NCBI RefSeq assembly: GCF_947488835.1
Contig: NZ_CANLBK010000001.1
Span: 186,001-250,000, forward strand
Reading direction: 5' to 3'
Source: an uncultured Marinobacter sp.
GTDB lineage: Bacteria > Pseudomonadota > Gammaproteobacteria > Pseudomonadales > Oleiphilaceae
DNA length: 64,000 bases
Made by a program: the position numbers and the translations under genes. Of this stretch, positions 46,918 to 57,937 are shown piece after piece; the first letter of the stretch is position 1, and every line of letters begins with the position of its first letter. The notes below the pieces were generated by a model that saw only the letters and a list, made by a program, of their open reading frames with translations, made no database searches and was not told where the DNA came from.

Positions 46918-48030
46918 ATGACAGCCGCTGCTGAAAAGACCAACCTGCTGGGAATGCCCAAAGCAAAGCTTGAGGCTTTCTTTGAATCCCTGGGCGAGAA
47001 GCGATTTCGTGCTACTCAAATGCTCCAGTGGATGCACCAGCGGGGTGTGGATGACTTCGATCAAATGACCAATGTGAGTAAATCTCTACGGGAAAAACTC
47101 AAGGAGATAGCCGTAATTCGTGGTCCGGAAGTTGTCTACGATGAAACATCGAAAGACGGCACACGCAAGTGGGTCATGCGCATGGATAACGGCAACAGTG
47201 TAGAAACTGTTCTGATTCCAGACGGTGAGCGGGGCACTTTGTGTGTGTCTTCGCAAATCGGCTGCACCCTGGACTGCACCTTTTGCTCAACGGGCAAGCG
47301 TGGTTTTAACAGAAACCTGACGGCTGCCGAAATTATCGGGCAGGTATGGGTTGCGCGCAAAGCCTTCATGCCATTTGAGCCGGGCCCTGACCGGCCAATT
47401 ACCAACGTTGTCATGATGGGAATGGGAGAGCCCCTGATGAATTTTGACAACGTGGTAGATGCAATGAATCTTATGATGGAGGATCTTGCATACGGTATCT
47501 CCAAGCGCAGGGTAACTCTCAGTACCTCGGGCGTGGTGCCGGGCATTGATAAGCTTGCGGAAGTTACCGATGTTTCACTGGCCATTTCCTTGCATGCGCC
47601 CAATGATGAGTTGAGAAACAAGCTGGTGCCGCTTAACAAAAAGTACCCGATTGCGGAGCTTTTGGCGGCCACAAAACGCTATTTCAGCCGTCTTCCTGAT
47701 AAGCGTAAAGCGACCATTGAGTATACGGTTATTGAAGGCATGAATGACAAGCCAGAGCATGCTCACGAGCTGGCTGAGTTGTTGCGGGACATTCCTTGCA
47801 AAATCAACCTCATTCCCTTTAATCCGTTCCCGGAAAGCGACTTCCGTCGGCCTAGCATGAACGCTACCCGGCGTTTTCAGGCTGTCCTGAATGAGGCGGG
47901 CTACATCGCTACCATCAGAACAACCCGCGGCGATGATATTGATGCGGCGTGTGGACAGCTTGTTGGACAGGTTGAAGACCGTACCCGTAGAAGCCAGCGA
48001 TACATCAACGTTCAGCAGGTGAATTCCTGA
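46918..48030 (+). CDS. rlmN: dual-specificity 23S rRNA/tRNA methyltransferase RlmN
   Basis: A 370-residue radical SAM enzyme that methylates adenine C2 in 23S rRNA (A2503) and tRNA (A37). The [11 protein letters not shown] cluster motif, the [17 protein letters not shown] block and a C-terminal catalytic Cys (DAACGQL) are present. Confidence 0.96.
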   Translation: MTAAAEKTNLLGMPKAKLEAFFESLGEKRFRATQMLQWMHQRGVDDFDQMTNVSKSLREKLKEIAVIRGPEVVYDETSKDGTRKWVMRMDNGNSVETVLIPDGERGTLCVSSQIGCTLDCTFCSTGKRGFNRNLTAAEIIGQVWVARKAFMPFEPGPDRPITNVVMMGMGEPLMNFDNVVDAMNLMMEDLAYGISKRRVTLSTSGVVPGIDKLAEVTDVSLAISLHAPNDELRNKLVPLNKKYPIAELLAATKRYFSRLPDKRKATIEYTVIEGMNDKPEHAHELAELLRDIPCKINLIPFNPFPESDFRRPSMNATRRFQAVLNEAGYIATIRTTRGDDIDAACGQLVGQVEDRTRRSQRYINVQQVNS

Positions 48031-48070
48031 TCGGACACTTGCAATGTTTAACCCGCGAGGAACGCATTCT

Positions 48071-48877
48071 GTGGCTATGAAATTGCTAAATGGACGATGT
48101 TCTGCGGCAGCGGCCTTGTTGGTTGCTCTGCTGGTCACCGGGTGTGTTACCACTACGGATAACCGTTTTTCCCGTGAAGCGGACCGCCAGAAAGCTGTTG
48201 ATAGTTACGTTGAGCTTGCCTCGGCCTATATTGGCCAAGGTAATATTGAGCGCGCGCGGCATCATCTGGACCGTGCTCTTGAGATTGAGCCAAACAGCCC
48301 GCAGGCCCTGGCGACTCTTGCGTTGATTTATAACGCTGATGGCGAGTCGGAGCTTGCAGAAGAGAGCTTCAAGAAAGCAATTTCCAAAGACGCCGGATAC
48401 ACACGTGCAAGAGTGTATTATGGCGCCTTTCTTTATTCCAAACAGCGGTTTTCAGAGGCGCGCAATCAATTTAGCGCAGCTTCCAGAGATACGAGTTACA
48501 AAGACCGTGGGTCTGTTTTTTACAATCTGGGTATGACACAGGAGCGTCTTGGGGAGCAGGACGGTGCAATTGTTGCCTATCGTCGCGCGACGGAGCTTTC
48601 CCGTGGCGATGCGCGCTCCTTGCTTTCGCTTTCCCGGGTAATGGTCGACTCGGGCGATGTGGCCGGGGCCAAGCGCTATTATGACCGCCTTCTGTCGATC
48701 ATGCAGCGTAACCCGAATTTGCAGCATTCGCCTGAGAGTCTTTTTACGGGTATTCGTATTGCGCGATACTCCGGTGATAGAAATCAGGAAGCAAGCCTGA
48801 TTCTGCAGCTGAAGAACAAGTACCCGGAGTCAGTAGAGTACCAACAATACAAGGCGCTGATTTCAAATGACAAGTGA
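48071..48877 (+). CDS. pilW: type IV pilus biogenesis/stability lipoprotein PilW (PilF)
   Basis: A roughly 268-residue outer-membrane lipoprotein with lipobox LVTGC and about six tetratricopeptide repeats (GNIERARHHLDRALEIEPNS and others). It guides PilQ secretin assembly in type IV pili. The start is GTG at 48071, ten bases after GAGG, or the ATG at 48077. It overlaps the rodZ start. Confidence 0.88.
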   Translation: MAMKLLNGRCSAAAALLVALLVTGCVTTTDNRFSREADRQKAVDSYVELASAYIGQGNIERARHHLDRALEIEPNSPQALATLALIYNADGESELAEESFKKAISKDAGYTRARVYYGAFLYSKQRFSEARNQFSAASRDTSYKDRGSVFYNLGMTQERLGEQDGAIVAYRRATELSRGDARSLLSLSRVMVDSGDVAGAKRYYDRLLSIMQRNPNLQHSPESLFTGIRIARYSGDRNQEASLILQLKNKYPESVEYQQYKALISNDK

Positions 48878-49841
48878 TGACTCCCAACAAGATGCAGCGA
48901 ATGAAGCCGTTGGCCAGCAACTGAAGCGGGCTCGTGAAAGGCAAGGATTAAGCATTGCCCAGATTGCTGATGCCCAGCATTTAAGAAATGGTGTTGTCCA
49001 GGCTATTGAAAATGGCGATTACGCACAAATCGACAGCGAGCTATTCCTTAAAGGTTATGTTCGAGCCTATGCTAAACAGGTCGGCCTGGATGCAGATGCC
49101 ATTATTGCTGATTTAAATGTTGAACTTGAACCTGCGCGAATTCAAAAAGCCCGGGAGCTTGAAGCCAACCCTCTTATTGATATTGAGCGCCGGAGGCGCA
49201 GGAAGCGTCGAATCGCCAAGCTTTTTTTGCTGTTTGCGGCATTGGTGGCTATTGGCGCTTTAGTGGTTATGTTTGTTATGCCGAAGTTTACTGCGGGCCA
49301 AGCAGATGCCGAGCTTCCGGCAGAAACGGGTGTAATGTCGCAGCCGGATGACGCGCTGCCAGAAGATAGCATCAGCATACCTGATGATCCCGGCAGTAAT
49401 AGTGGTGGCAATAACGAGATTCAGTCTGATCTTGGATATCTTGATGAAGCCCCAGCGGCCGAGCTGGTTGGCAGGGATGTTGAGCCTGAGCAGGTTGTGG
49501 TGCAGCCTGAAGTTTCAGACCAGGTACCCGTTGTGGCTCAAACCATAGAGCCAGCTCTGGCCCAGCCTCCGGTTACGGAAAGCTCTGGGCCTGTATCCGG
49601 CGTGCTGGAAATTGCATTTACAGGTGACTGCTGGGTACAGGTAAGTGACGCCACTGGAGATCGTCTGGCCAGTTCCCTGCAAAGAGCAGGTGATACACTT
49701 CAAGTAGCCGGCAAACCCCCGTTAAAGGTTGTTATTGGCGCAGTAAGTACCGTGGATACGATTCGCTTTCAGGGCGAGTCTGTGGACATAAGGGACTTCC
49801 CGGTGGTGAACAATCGGTCTGAGTTCACACTGACAATCTGA
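48867..49841 (+). CDS. rodZ: cytoskeleton protein RodZ-like
   Basis: A 324-residue protein with an N-terminal helix-turn-helix (about 12-75; [21 protein letters not shown]), a basic segment, one membrane helix (about 113-135), a Pro/Glu-rich linker and a C-terminal DUF4115 beta domain ([17 protein letters not shown]). It links MreB to the membrane for rod shape. It overlaps pilW by 11 bases. Confidence 0.9.
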   Translation: MTSDDSQQDAANEAVGQQLKRARERQGLSIAQIADAQHLRNGVVQAIENGDYAQIDSELFLKGYVRAYAKQVGLDADAIIADLNVELEPARIQKARELEANPLIDIERRRRRKRRIAKLFLLFAALVAIGALVVMFVMPKFTAGQADAELPAETGVMSQPDDALPEDSISIPDDPGSNSGGNNEIQSDLGYLDEAPAAELVGRDVEPEQVVVQPEVSDQVPVVAQTIEPALAQPPVTESSGPVSGVLEIAFTGDCWVQVSDATGDRLASSLQRAGDTLQVAGKPPLKVVIGAVSTVDTIRFQGESVDIRDFPVVNNRSEFTLTI

Positions 49842-49878
49842 ACACTTTTTTGCATTTATCTATCTCGGTCGTAAGCAC

Positions 49879-50997
49879 ATGAAACACGAATCCCCGATCA
49901 AAAGACGCAAATCCCGCCAAATCATGGTTGGGGATGTTCCCGTTGGTGGCGATGCGCCCATAGCCGTTCAGAGCATGACCAACACCAATACCTGCGATGT
50001 TGACGCAACGGTGGGTCAGATTACTGCGCTCCAGGAAGCGGGTGCCGACATTGTCAGGGTATCTGTACCCTCAATGGAAGCTGCTGATGCCTTCGGAAAG
50101 ATTCGCGAGCGGGTGTCTCTGCCGTTGGTTGCAGACATCCACTTTGATCATAAAATAGCGCTTCGGGTTGCTGAGCTGGGTGTTGATTGCTTGCGCATAA
50201 ACCCCGGTAACATTGGTCGCGACGACCGGGTGAGCGCCGTAATCAGTGCCTGCCGTGATCGCAATATACCTATGCGTATTGGCGTAAATGCCGGTTCACT
50301 TGAAAAAGAGCTTCAGCGCAAGTATGGCGAGCCCACTGCGGACGCTTTGGTTGAGTCTGCCATGCGCCATATCGACATTCTTGATCGGCATGATTTCCAG
50401 AATTTTAAAGTGAGTCTGAAAGCATCGGAAGTGTTCATGACGGTAGAAGCCTACCGCAAGATCGCCACCCAGATTGACCAGCCGCTTCATCTGGGCATAA
50501 CTGAAGCCGGCGGGCTTCGGGCAGGTACCGTTAAATCATCCATCGGTCTTGGTATGTTGTTGATGGACGGTATTGGCGACACTATCAGAGTGTCTCTGGC
50601 CGCAGACCCGGTCCAGGAAATCAAGGTCGGTTTCGATATACTCAAAAGCCTGCGCTTGCGTAGTCGGGGCATTAATTTCATCGCGTGCCCGAGCTGCTCC
50701 CGTCAGAACTTCGACGTTATCCAGACCATGAATGATCTGGAAGTGCGACTGGAAGACGTGAACGAATCACTGGATGTTGCCATCATCGGCTGCATCGTCA
50801 ACGGTCCCGGTGAAGCCAAAGTGGCGGATATCGGGCTAACCGGAGGCAGCCCAAAGAACCTGTTTTACAGGGCGGGAAAACCAAATCAAAAGCTCGACAA
50901 TGCCAATCTTACGGATGATCTTGAGCGGCTGATTCGTGAAGAAATCGCCCGGAAAAAAGAACAGGAAGATGCCATTATTGCGCGCTCGGGCAAGTAA
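49879..50997 (+). CDS. ispG: 4-hydroxy-3-methylbut-2-enyl diphosphate synthase (flavodoxin type)
   Basis: A 372-residue [4Fe-4S] enzyme of the MEP isoprenoid pathway. The [20 protein letters not shown] start and the three Cys ligands in [10 protein letters not shown] and [11 protein letters not shown] are present. It needs an Fe-S cluster, so the cell must have an assembly system somewhere despite the incomplete isc locus here. Confidence 0.96.
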   Translation: MKHESPIKRRKSRQIMVGDVPVGGDAPIAVQSMTNTNTCDVDATVGQITALQEAGADIVRVSVPSMEAADAFGKIRERVSLPLVADIHFDHKIALRVAELGVDCLRINPGNIGRDDRVSAVISACRDRNIPMRIGVNAGSLEKELQRKYGEPTADALVESAMRHIDILDRHDFQNFKVSLKASEVFMTVEAYRKIATQIDQPLHLGITEAGGLRAGTVKSSIGLGMLLMDGIGDTIRVSLAADPVQEIKVGFDILKSLRLRSRGINFIACPSCSRQNFDVIQTMNDLEVRLEDVNESLDVAIIGCIVNGPGEAKVADIGLTGGSPKNLFYRAGKPNQKLDNANLTDDLERLIREEIARKKEQEDAIIARSGK

Positions 50998-51038
50998 TCG
51001 AGCAGGCACGATTATCCAGCAGGAATTAAGGGTTTACA

Positions 51039-52319
51039 TTGGCTAAGATTCAGGCAATACGCGGGATGAACGACATCCTGCCAGAGCAGACACCCATTTG
51101 GCAGTTTGTTGAGTCCACTGCGCGCAAAGTGCTCCGGCAATATGGGTATCAGGAAATCCGGATGCCCATTGTCGAGCAGACAGATCTGTTTAAACGCTCC
51201 ATTGGCGAAGTGACCGATATCGTCGAAAAGGAGATGTATACCTTTGAGGACCGTAACGGCGATAGCCTGACGCTTCGGCCAGAAGGTACGGCTGGCTGCG
51301 TACGGGCTGCTGAAGAGCACGGGCTGCTGTTCAACCAGACCCGGCGGTTGTGGTACACCGGGCCGATGTTCCGGCATGAGCGGCCACAAAAAGGGCGCTA
51401 TCGTCAGTTTCATCAAATTGGCGTTGAGTGTTTCGGCATTCAGGGCCCGGACATTGACGCAGAACTGCTGATTCTTACTGCCAGACTCTGGCGGGAATTG
51501 GGCCTTACCGATCATGCTCGCCTGGAAATCAACTCAATCGGATCATCTGCTGCCCGCAAGGAGTTTCGTGGGGCATTGGTTGAATACTTGGGGCAGTACA
51601 AATCGGAGCTAGATGAAGACAGCCAGCGACGACTCGACACCAACCCACTTCGCATTCTGGATACCAAAGACCCGGGCACCCGCAAGTTGCTTGCCGATGC
51701 GCCGCGCCTTGAAGACTATCTTGATGCAGAGTCACGTGAGCATTTCGATCGCCTGAAACAGCTTCTGGATGCTGCGGGTATCGTCTACACCGTTAACCCA
51801 GCTCTGGTACGCGGGCTCGATTACTACGGGAAAACCGTTTTTGAGTGGGTTACCGAGAGTCTTGGCGCCCAAGGTACTATCTGTGCGGGCGGCCGTTACG
51901 ACGGTCTTGTTGAGCAGCTTGGCGGGAAGCCGACTACGGCTGTTGGTTTTGCCATGGGGCTGGAGCGTCTCATTTTACTGCTGGATACCCTCGGGCTTGT
52001 GCCGGAAGAAGCAAACAGCAATGCGGATGTCTACGTAACCGCTATGGGCGATACAGCGTTAGCACCGGCAATGGCGCTTGCGGAAACACTGCGTAATCAG
52101 CTGGAAGGTCGAGTGGTGATCAGCCACTGTGGCGGTGGCAGCTTCAAAAGTCAGATGAAAAAAGCAGACAAAAGTGGCGCTCGGTACGCAGTGATTCTGG
52201 GCGACAATGAAATAGAGAACGCAACGGTGGGTCTCAAACCGCTGCGTTCCGATGAAGAACAAAGCAGTGTGGCACAGAGCGATCTTGCATCGGTGCTTGC
52301 GAAAGCCCTGGCGAACTGA
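51039..52319 (+). CDS. hisS: histidine-tRNA ligase
   Basis: A 426-residue class II synthetase. Motif 1 and 2 regions ([35 protein letters not shown]), the histidine-specific [15 protein letters not shown] and the C-terminal anticodon domain are present. The start is TTG at 51039 with AAGGG upstream; the E. coli start [13 protein letters not shown] aligns here, so TTG is probably real. Confidence 0.95.
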   Translation: MAKIQAIRGMNDILPEQTPIWQFVESTARKVLRQYGYQEIRMPIVEQTDLFKRSIGEVTDIVEKEMYTFEDRNGDSLTLRPEGTAGCVRAAEEHGLLFNQTRRLWYTGPMFRHERPQKGRYRQFHQIGVECFGIQGPDIDAELLILTARLWRELGLTDHARLEINSIGSSAARKEFRGALVEYLGQYKSELDEDSQRRLDTNPLRILDTKDPGTRKLLADAPRLEDYLDAESREHFDRLKQLLDAAGIVYTVNPALVRGLDYYGKTVFEWVTESLGAQGTICAGGRYDGLVEQLGGKPTTAVGFAMGLERLILLLDTLGLVPEEANSNADVYVTAMGDTALAPAMALAETLRNQLEGRVVISHCGGGSFKSQMKKADKSGARYAVILGDNEIENATVGLKPLRSDEEQSSVAQSDLASVLAKALAN

Positions 52320-52362
52320 ATTCGCATCAATATAAAAGTAAAAAACCATTACAGGAGTCATC

Positions 52363-53028
52363 ATGGCGGAAATGCGCACCGAAGAAGAACAGGTTCAGGC
52401 GATCAAGGACTGGTGGAAGAAAAATGGCAGTTCTCTGCTCATTGGTATCGGTGCCGCCCTCGCAATTGTGTTCGGCTGGCAGGCTTGGCAGAACCATCAG
52501 GAACAACAGCGAGCGGAAGCTGCTAACCAGTTTGCCACGCTGTTAAACGCATTTGGCAATCAAGCGGATGACACTGCTGGCGAAACGGTGGACTTCGTTG
52601 CGAACACGCTGCGTGAAGATCATGCCGAAAGTGCTTACGCAGTTTATGGCAATTTGATTCTGGCCCGTCAGCAGCTGGTTGAAGGCAAGGATGCGGAAGC
52701 AGCCGTTGCTTCACTGGAGTGGGCTCTGGCAAAAGCCGGTGACCATAAAGCACTGGCGCTGGTGGTTCGTAACCGCCTGGCCCGCGCTCAATTCTCTGCC
52801 GAGCGTTATGATGATGCACTGGCAACCATCGATGGTGCTGGCGATGTTGAAAGCGCTGACGCTTTTGCTGCAATTTTCTCTGAGTTGCGTGGTGACATTC
52901 TGTTGGTTAAGGGCGACAAGAAAGGTGCACTGGATGCTTATCTGGCTGCCCGTGAACAAAGCCAGCAAGGCCGCAGTGGTATTTTGGAGCTCAAGCTGTC
53001 TGATCTTGGTGTTGGAGAGGAGGCCTGA
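52363..53028 (+). CDS. yfgM: YfgM-like tetratricopeptide membrane protein
   Basis: A 221-residue protein with one N-terminal membrane helix (about 24-44, LLIGIGAALAIVFGWQAWQN) and a periplasmic tetratricopeptide-like region. YfgM works with PpiD near the SecYEG translocon in E. coli. Its stop overlaps the bamB start by one base. Confidence 0.9.
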   Translation: MAEMRTEEEQVQAIKDWWKKNGSSLLIGIGAALAIVFGWQAWQNHQEQQRAEAANQFATLLNAFGNQADDTAGETVDFVANTLREDHAESAYAVYGNLILARQQLVEGKDAEAAVASLEWALAKAGDHKALALVVRNRLARAQFSAERYDDALATIDGAGDVESADAFAAIFSELRGDILLVKGDKKGALDAYLAAREQSQQGRSGILELKLSDLGVGEEA

Positions 53029-54245
53029 TGAAGTTTGCGGGTAACAGGCTGTTCCGGGCTGGTGTTTTTTCAGCCCTGGTAGCTGCACTGGGTATCACCG
53101 GGTGCAGCACAACCGATACCTTTGAGCAACCAGTGCCGGTTCCTGAAGTAGATACTTCCGTTACGCTCAAAACAGTCTGGGAGATGTCCGTCGGCGACGG
53201 GCATGATGGCGATTTTCTATACTTGGCACCATTGAATGCGGGAGACGTTGTGTACGCGGCTTCTGCGGATGGCGAGCTGGTTGCCGTAAATTCGGAAACT
53301 GGTAAGTTGCTATGGGAGCGCGAGCTTCAAGACCGCATATTCGCCGGTGTTGGTGGGGATCTGGAACAACTCTACCTGGTCACCCGTGAAGCAGATCTGG
53401 TCGCGCTTTCCCGTGAAGATGGGCAGGAGCTATGGCGTAGCGCCTTGCCCACAGAGGCCTTGGCGGCACCGCAATCGAACGGATCGCTGGTAGTGGCTCA
53501 AACAACGGATGGGCGAGTCCTCGCGTTTGATACAGCTGATGGCGAAATACTCTGGCAGTATGACGGAGTTGTACCTGCGTTGTCTCTGCGGGCTGCTACC
53601 GCTCCATTGGTGGGCGGCGATGTGGTGATTGCGGCGTTCTCCAACGGAAAGCTAATGGCGTTGGCGGCCGACTCAGGGCAGCCATTGTGGCAGTACGAAG
53701 TTGGGCAGCCTCAGGGGCGGACGGAACTTGAGCGGCTTGTGGATATTGCGGGTCAACCTTTGGTGCTCGAGAGTGCAATAATGGTTGCGGGATATCAGGG
53801 AAAGCTTGCGCTGGTTGATATACGCACTGGGCAGGAAATATGGAGCCGTAAGGCATCCAGCTTGCAAGCCCCGATGATCGGGGGTGGCAATATATATATG
53901 TCATCTGCTAACGGCGATGTTGTAGCTTATCGTGGCTCGGACCGCAGAGAAGTATGGCTTCAGGATAAGTTATCCTGGCGCCAGTTGACCCAGCCGGCTG
54001 TTTACGAAAACTATCTGGTTGTTGGCGACTACGAAGGCTATCTGCATGTATTGTCTGCAGATGATGGGCGCCTTGTTGGTCAGACGCACTATGATAGCGA
54101 TGGACTCCGGGTTCCATTACAGCGGTTGGCGAATGGCAACCTGATGGTTTTCGGAAACGGCGGTAAACTGTCTGTATTCACACTGAGAGAACGGAGCGGA
54201 TCCGTTCGTACTCAAGGCTCTGCCAAAAGGCAGAGCCTAAAATAA
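53028..54245 (+). CDS. bamB: outer membrane assembly lipoprotein BamB
   Basis: A 405-residue lipoprotein of the BAM complex with signal and lipobox LGITGC. The mature part is an eight-bladed propeller with PQQ-type repeats (AVNSETGKLLWERELQ, ALSREDGQELWRSALP, AFDTADGEILWQYDG). It helps fold outer-membrane proteins. It is translationally coupled to yfgM. Confidence 0.94.
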   Translation: MKFAGNRLFRAGVFSALVAALGITGCSTTDTFEQPVPVPEVDTSVTLKTVWEMSVGDGHDGDFLYLAPLNAGDVVYAASADGELVAVNSETGKLLWERELQDRIFAGVGGDLEQLYLVTREADLVALSREDGQELWRSALPTEALAAPQSNGSLVVAQTTDGRVLAFDTADGEILWQYDGVVPALSLRAATAPLVGGDVVIAAFSNGKLMALAADSGQPLWQYEVGQPQGRTELERLVDIAGQPLVLESAIMVAGYQGKLALVDIRTGQEIWSRKASSLQAPMIGGGNIYMSSANGDVVAYRGSDRREVWLQDKLSWRQLTQPAVYENYLVVGDYEGYLHVLSADDGRLVGQTHYDSDGLRVPLQRLANGNLMVFGNGGKLSVFTLRERSGSVRTQGSAKRQSLK

Positions 54246-54262
54246 CTTCATAGCGAACCATT

Positions 54263-55684
54263 ATGACCCCAGTAATTGCCCTTGTTGGCCGGCCGAACGT
54301 TGGCAAGTCGACGTTATTCAACCAGATGACGCGCTCCCGCGATGCTTTGGTGGCGGACTTTCCCGGCCTGACCCGGGATCGCAAATACGGTGAGGGCACC
54401 TACGAAGACCAGCGCTTTATCGTTATTGATACCGGCGGTCTGACGGGTACAGAAGAAGGGCTGGATCTCGAAATGGCCCGGCAGTCCATGCAGGCCGTAG
54501 ACGAAGCAGACATAGTTCTGTTCCTGGTTGACGGTCGGGCTGGCCTAACTGCTGGCGATGAGATAATTGCGGATCACCTGCGCCGGTCGGGCAAGCCAGC
54601 CCATTTGGTGGTTAACAAGACCGATGGGCAGGATCCCGATGTCGCTGCGGCTGACTTTTATAGCCTTGGGTTTTCTTCAACGTTTATGGTTGCTGCATCC
54701 CATAACCGCGGCATACGATCGATGCTTGAATTGCTTCTACCTTCTGAAGAGGAGCGTGAAGCCGCTGATCGGGCGGATCGTTATCCTGGTATTCGCATAG
54801 GCATTGTCGGTCGTCCCAACGTAGGTAAATCAACGCTGGTCAACCGTATGCTGGGCGAGGATCGGGTGATTGTTTATGACATGCCTGGTACTACCCGGGA
54901 CAGTGTTTATATCCCTTATGAGCGCCACGAAAAGCAGTACACCCTTATCGATACCGCAGGTATTCGACGCCGCAAGAATGTGAATGAAGCGGTGGAGAAG
55001 TTTTCCATTATCAAAACATTGAAGGCCATCGACGATGCCCATGTTGTGATACTGGTTATTGATGCGCGTGAAGGATTGGTTGATCAGGATTTGCATCTTA
55101 TCGGCTTCGTTCTCGATGCCGGCCGTTCACTGGTGATTGCAGTCAACAAGTGGGACGGAATGGATCCGGAAGCCCGCGCCAAAGTGAAGGAGCAGGTGAA
55201 GCGTCGTCTGGACTTTCTGGATTATGCTGACAAGCACTATATCTCTGCGCTGCACGGCTCGGGGGTAGGGGTTCTGTACGAGTCAGTGGAGGCTTGTTAT
55301 GAGTCAGCCATGGCGAAGTGGCAGACCAACCGGCTTACGGCAATTCTGGAAGATGCGATTGCGCAACATCAGCCCCCAATGGTTCGTGGGCGCCGGATAA
55401 AATTGCGCTATGCACACCAGGGTGGCTCTAACCCGCCGGTTATTGTTGTCCACGGCAACCAGACAGATGCCTTGCCTGGCTCTTACAAACGCTATCTTGA
55501 AAATACGTTTCGCAAAGTGCTGAATGTCACCGGTTCACCGATCCGCTTTGAGTTCCGTTCCGCCGAGAACCCGTTTGCCTTCAAGGTAGACCGGAAAACA
55601 CCTCGCCAGAAGGTAAAGCAGGACAACGACCTGAAGGCAGGTCGTCAAGTGAAAAAGACCCGCCAGAAGAGCACTAAACGCTAG
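54263..55684 (+). CDS. der: ribosome biogenesis GTPase Der
   Basis: A 473-residue protein with two GTPase domains, each with its P-loop ([12 protein letters not shown] and [12 protein letters not shown]), and a C-terminal KH-like domain. The second domain also has NKWDG and DTAGIRRR. It acts in 50S subunit assembly. A basic tail ends it. It converges with pta. Confidence 0.96.
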   Translation: MTPVIALVGRPNVGKSTLFNQMTRSRDALVADFPGLTRDRKYGEGTYEDQRFIVIDTGGLTGTEEGLDLEMARQSMQAVDEADIVLFLVDGRAGLTAGDEIIADHLRRSGKPAHLVVNKTDGQDPDVAAADFYSLGFSSTFMVAASHNRGIRSMLELLLPSEEEREAADRADRYPGIRIGIVGRPNVGKSTLVNRMLGEDRVIVYDMPGTTRDSVYIPYERHEKQYTLIDTAGIRRRKNVNEAVEKFSIIKTLKAIDDAHVVILVIDAREGLVDQDLHLIGFVLDAGRSLVIAVNKWDGMDPEARAKVKEQVKRRLDFLDYADKHYISALHGSGVGVLYESVEACYESAMAKWQTNRLTAILEDAIAQHQPPMVRGRRIKLRYAHQGGSNPPVIVVHGNQTDALPGSYKRYLENTFRKVLNVTGSPIRFEFRSAENPFAFKVDRKTPRQKVKQDNDLKAGRQVKKTRQKSTKR

Positions 55685-55710
55685 CGGGACTGTTTGTTGA
55701 TCGGGGCGGC

Positions 55711-57867
55711 TCAGGCCAGCCCCGCATCCTCAACCTGCTTTGCCTGCACCGCTGTCAGTGCGATGGTAAACACAATATCCTCTACTAACGCCCCCCTCGA
55801 GAGATCGTTAACTGGTTTCCTCAGGCCCTGCAGCATTGGGCCAATGCTCACCACATTAGCGCTACGCTGAACCGCTTTATAGGTTGTGTTTCCGGTGTTG
55901 AGATCCGGGAATATGAACACCGTCGCCTTGCCCGCGACCTTGCTATTGGGTGCTTTACTACGTGCCACGCTTTCGATGGCTGCTGCGTCGTACTGCAGCG
56001 GACCGTCGATGAGCAGGTCCGGCCTGCGTTCACGGGCTATTCTGGTGGCCTCTCGCACCTTCTCCACATCGTGCCCACTGCCAGACTCGCCAGTGCTGTA
56101 GCTGATCATGGCAACCACAGGCTCCACACCAAAAGCTTCTGCAGATTCGGCGCTCTGGATAGCGATATCGGCCAGCTCCTCTGCATTGGGGTCTGGATTG
56201 ATTGCGCAGTCACCATAAACCAGTACCTGTTGCGGAAGCAGCATGAAGAACACGGACGACACTACTTTGGCGTCGTCATGGGTCTTGATCAGCTGCAGGG
56301 CAGGGCGCACGGTGTTTGCGGTGGTGTGGATAGCACCTGAAACAAGACCGTCGGCCTCATCCAGAGCCACCATCATGGTGCCCAGAACCACGTTGTCCTC
56401 AAGCAGTGCTTCAGCCATATCCGGAGCCAGCCCTTTGTGTTTGCGCAGCTCTACCATGGGGGCAATATAGTTTTTGCGCACCGCAACCGGGTCAATGATC
56501 TCAATGTCGTCAGGCAACTCGAAGCCTTGCGAAGCCGCAACATCCCGAATGTCTGCTGCGTAGCCAATCAGGGCGCAACGTGCAAGCTTGCGTTGGTGAC
56601 AAATGATCGCTGCCTGAACGGTGCGTGGCTCACTGCCTTCTGGCAGTACAATGCGCTTGTCTGCCGCCCGGGCGCGTTCAGATAACTGATAGCGGAATGC
56701 CGGTGGGGACAGTCGGCTTTGAACGGCAACGCGCAGATGCTCCTGCAGCCAGTCGGTATCGATTTTGGTCGCTACGGCTTCCATCGCTTTTTCGACCCGG
56801 TCGGGGTCGTCGGTGGGAATTGCGCTGGAGAGATTCGCCAACATGTGTGCGGTTTCATACGTGTTGGTGGGGGAGCTCAGCACCGGCAAGCCCGTATGCA
56901 GCGCACGGGAGCACAGATCAATTACTCGCTGATCAGGCATAAGCCCGCCGGTCAGCATGAGGCCCGCTAAAGGAACACCATTAAGTGCCGCAACGGCGGT
57001 TGTCACAATAATGTCTTCGCGGTCGCCAGGGGTCACCATTAAGGTGCCTGGGCCAAGGGTCTCCGTCATGTTTCGAATGGAGCGGGCGCAGACAGATACT
57101 CTCTGAACTCGTCGAGTGTGCATCTGGCCTTCATACAGCACCGGGACATTAAGCTCTCGGGCAATATCAGACACGCGCGGTGCCAGTAAGTCGGACTGCC
57201 ACGGGATTTGGCCAAGCAAGCGGAAGCGCCCATCGCGGAACACCTTGCAGCTATTTCGGTAGTCCGGCGTTTCCCCTTCGGTCTGGCTGATATTGCTGTA
57301 GGGTTCCATGCCAGAACGTTCGGGCTCGCCGAGTTTGTTGAGAATAACGGCAATCACATCCTGAGCTGAAACATCGGAAAACAGCCGTGCAGAGAAATCC
57401 AGTTCCTCGTCGAGTTCGGCAGGGCTGCTCTTGCCCGGTGTGCTGACCAGCACCACGTCTGAACCCAGATTGCGCGCCACTTCCACGTTTAGACGGGCGA
57501 TGTAGGCCTCGCGACGGTCGGGAACAAGACCTTCAATAATAACAACATCGACATCTTTGGCGACTTTCTGGTATTCGCCCACCACGGTTTCCATCAACAG
57601 ATCGGATTTGCCGCGGTTCAACAGGTGCTGAGCCTTCTTCAGGGGAATCGGTTCGGGGGGCTGCAGGTGGCTTCGCGAGCGCACAAAGGTAACGGATGAA
57701 TCCTTGCCATCGTTATGCAAAGATTCGGCTTGGTTCACCGACTGGTAGAAGGGTTTGTAGAACCCAACGCTTATACCCACGCGCTCCATTGCGCGCAACA
57801 AGCCCAGACAAACGGATGTAAGCCCTGAGTCCATGGATGTAGGTGCAATAAACAGACTTTTCGCCAT
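55711..57867 (-). CDS. pta: phosphate acetyltransferase, long form
   Basis: A 718-residue enzyme that interconverts acetyl-CoA and acetyl phosphate. Three regions are present: an N-terminal P-loop-like region (APTSMDSGLTSVCLGLLRA), a DRTGG-type middle domain (about 220-340) and the C-terminal catalytic PTA domain (about 390-715, ending with PVNDLSRGALVEDIVFTIA). It follows ackA by 70 bases on the same strand. Together they make acetate and ATP or activate acetate. Confidence 0.95.
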   Translation of the reverse strand: MAKSLFIAPTSMDSGLTSVCLGLLRAMERVGISVGFYKPFYQSVNQAESLHNDGKDSSVTFVRSRSHLQPPEPIPLKKAQHLLNRGKSDLLMETVVGEYQKVAKDVDVVIIEGLVPDRREAYIARLNVEVARNLGSDVVLVSTPGKSSPAELDEELDFSARLFSDVSAQDVIAVILNKLGEPERSGMEPYSNISQTEGETPDYRNSCKVFRDGRFRLLGQIPWQSDLLAPRVSDIARELNVPVLYEGQMHTRRVQRVSVCARSIRNMTETLGPGTLMVTPGDREDIIVTTAVAALNGVPLAGLMLTGGLMPDQRVIDLCSRALHTGLPVLSSPTNTYETAHMLANLSSAIPTDDPDRVEKAMEAVATKIDTDWLQEHLRVAVQSRLSPPAFRYQLSERARAADKRIVLPEGSEPRTVQAAIICHQRKLARCALIGYAADIRDVAASQGFELPDDIEIIDPVAVRKNYIAPMVELRKHKGLAPDMAEALLEDNVVLGTMMVALDEADGLVSGAIHTTANTVRPALQLIKTHDDAKVVSSVFFMLLPQQVLVYGDCAINPDPNAEELADIAIQSAESAEAFGVEPVVAMISYSTGESGSGHDVEKVREATRIARERRPDLLIDGPLQYDAAAIESVARSKAPNSKVAGKATVFIFPDLNTGNTTYKAVQRSANVVSIGPMLQGLRKPVNDLSRGALVEDIVFTIALTAVQAKQVEDAGLA

Positions 57868-57937
57868 ATATAGAGGTTCCGGTAGTTCTGGTAACAGGTT
57901 CTGGTAGTGGGCGAAACAGGCAGCCCGGTAAATCTAT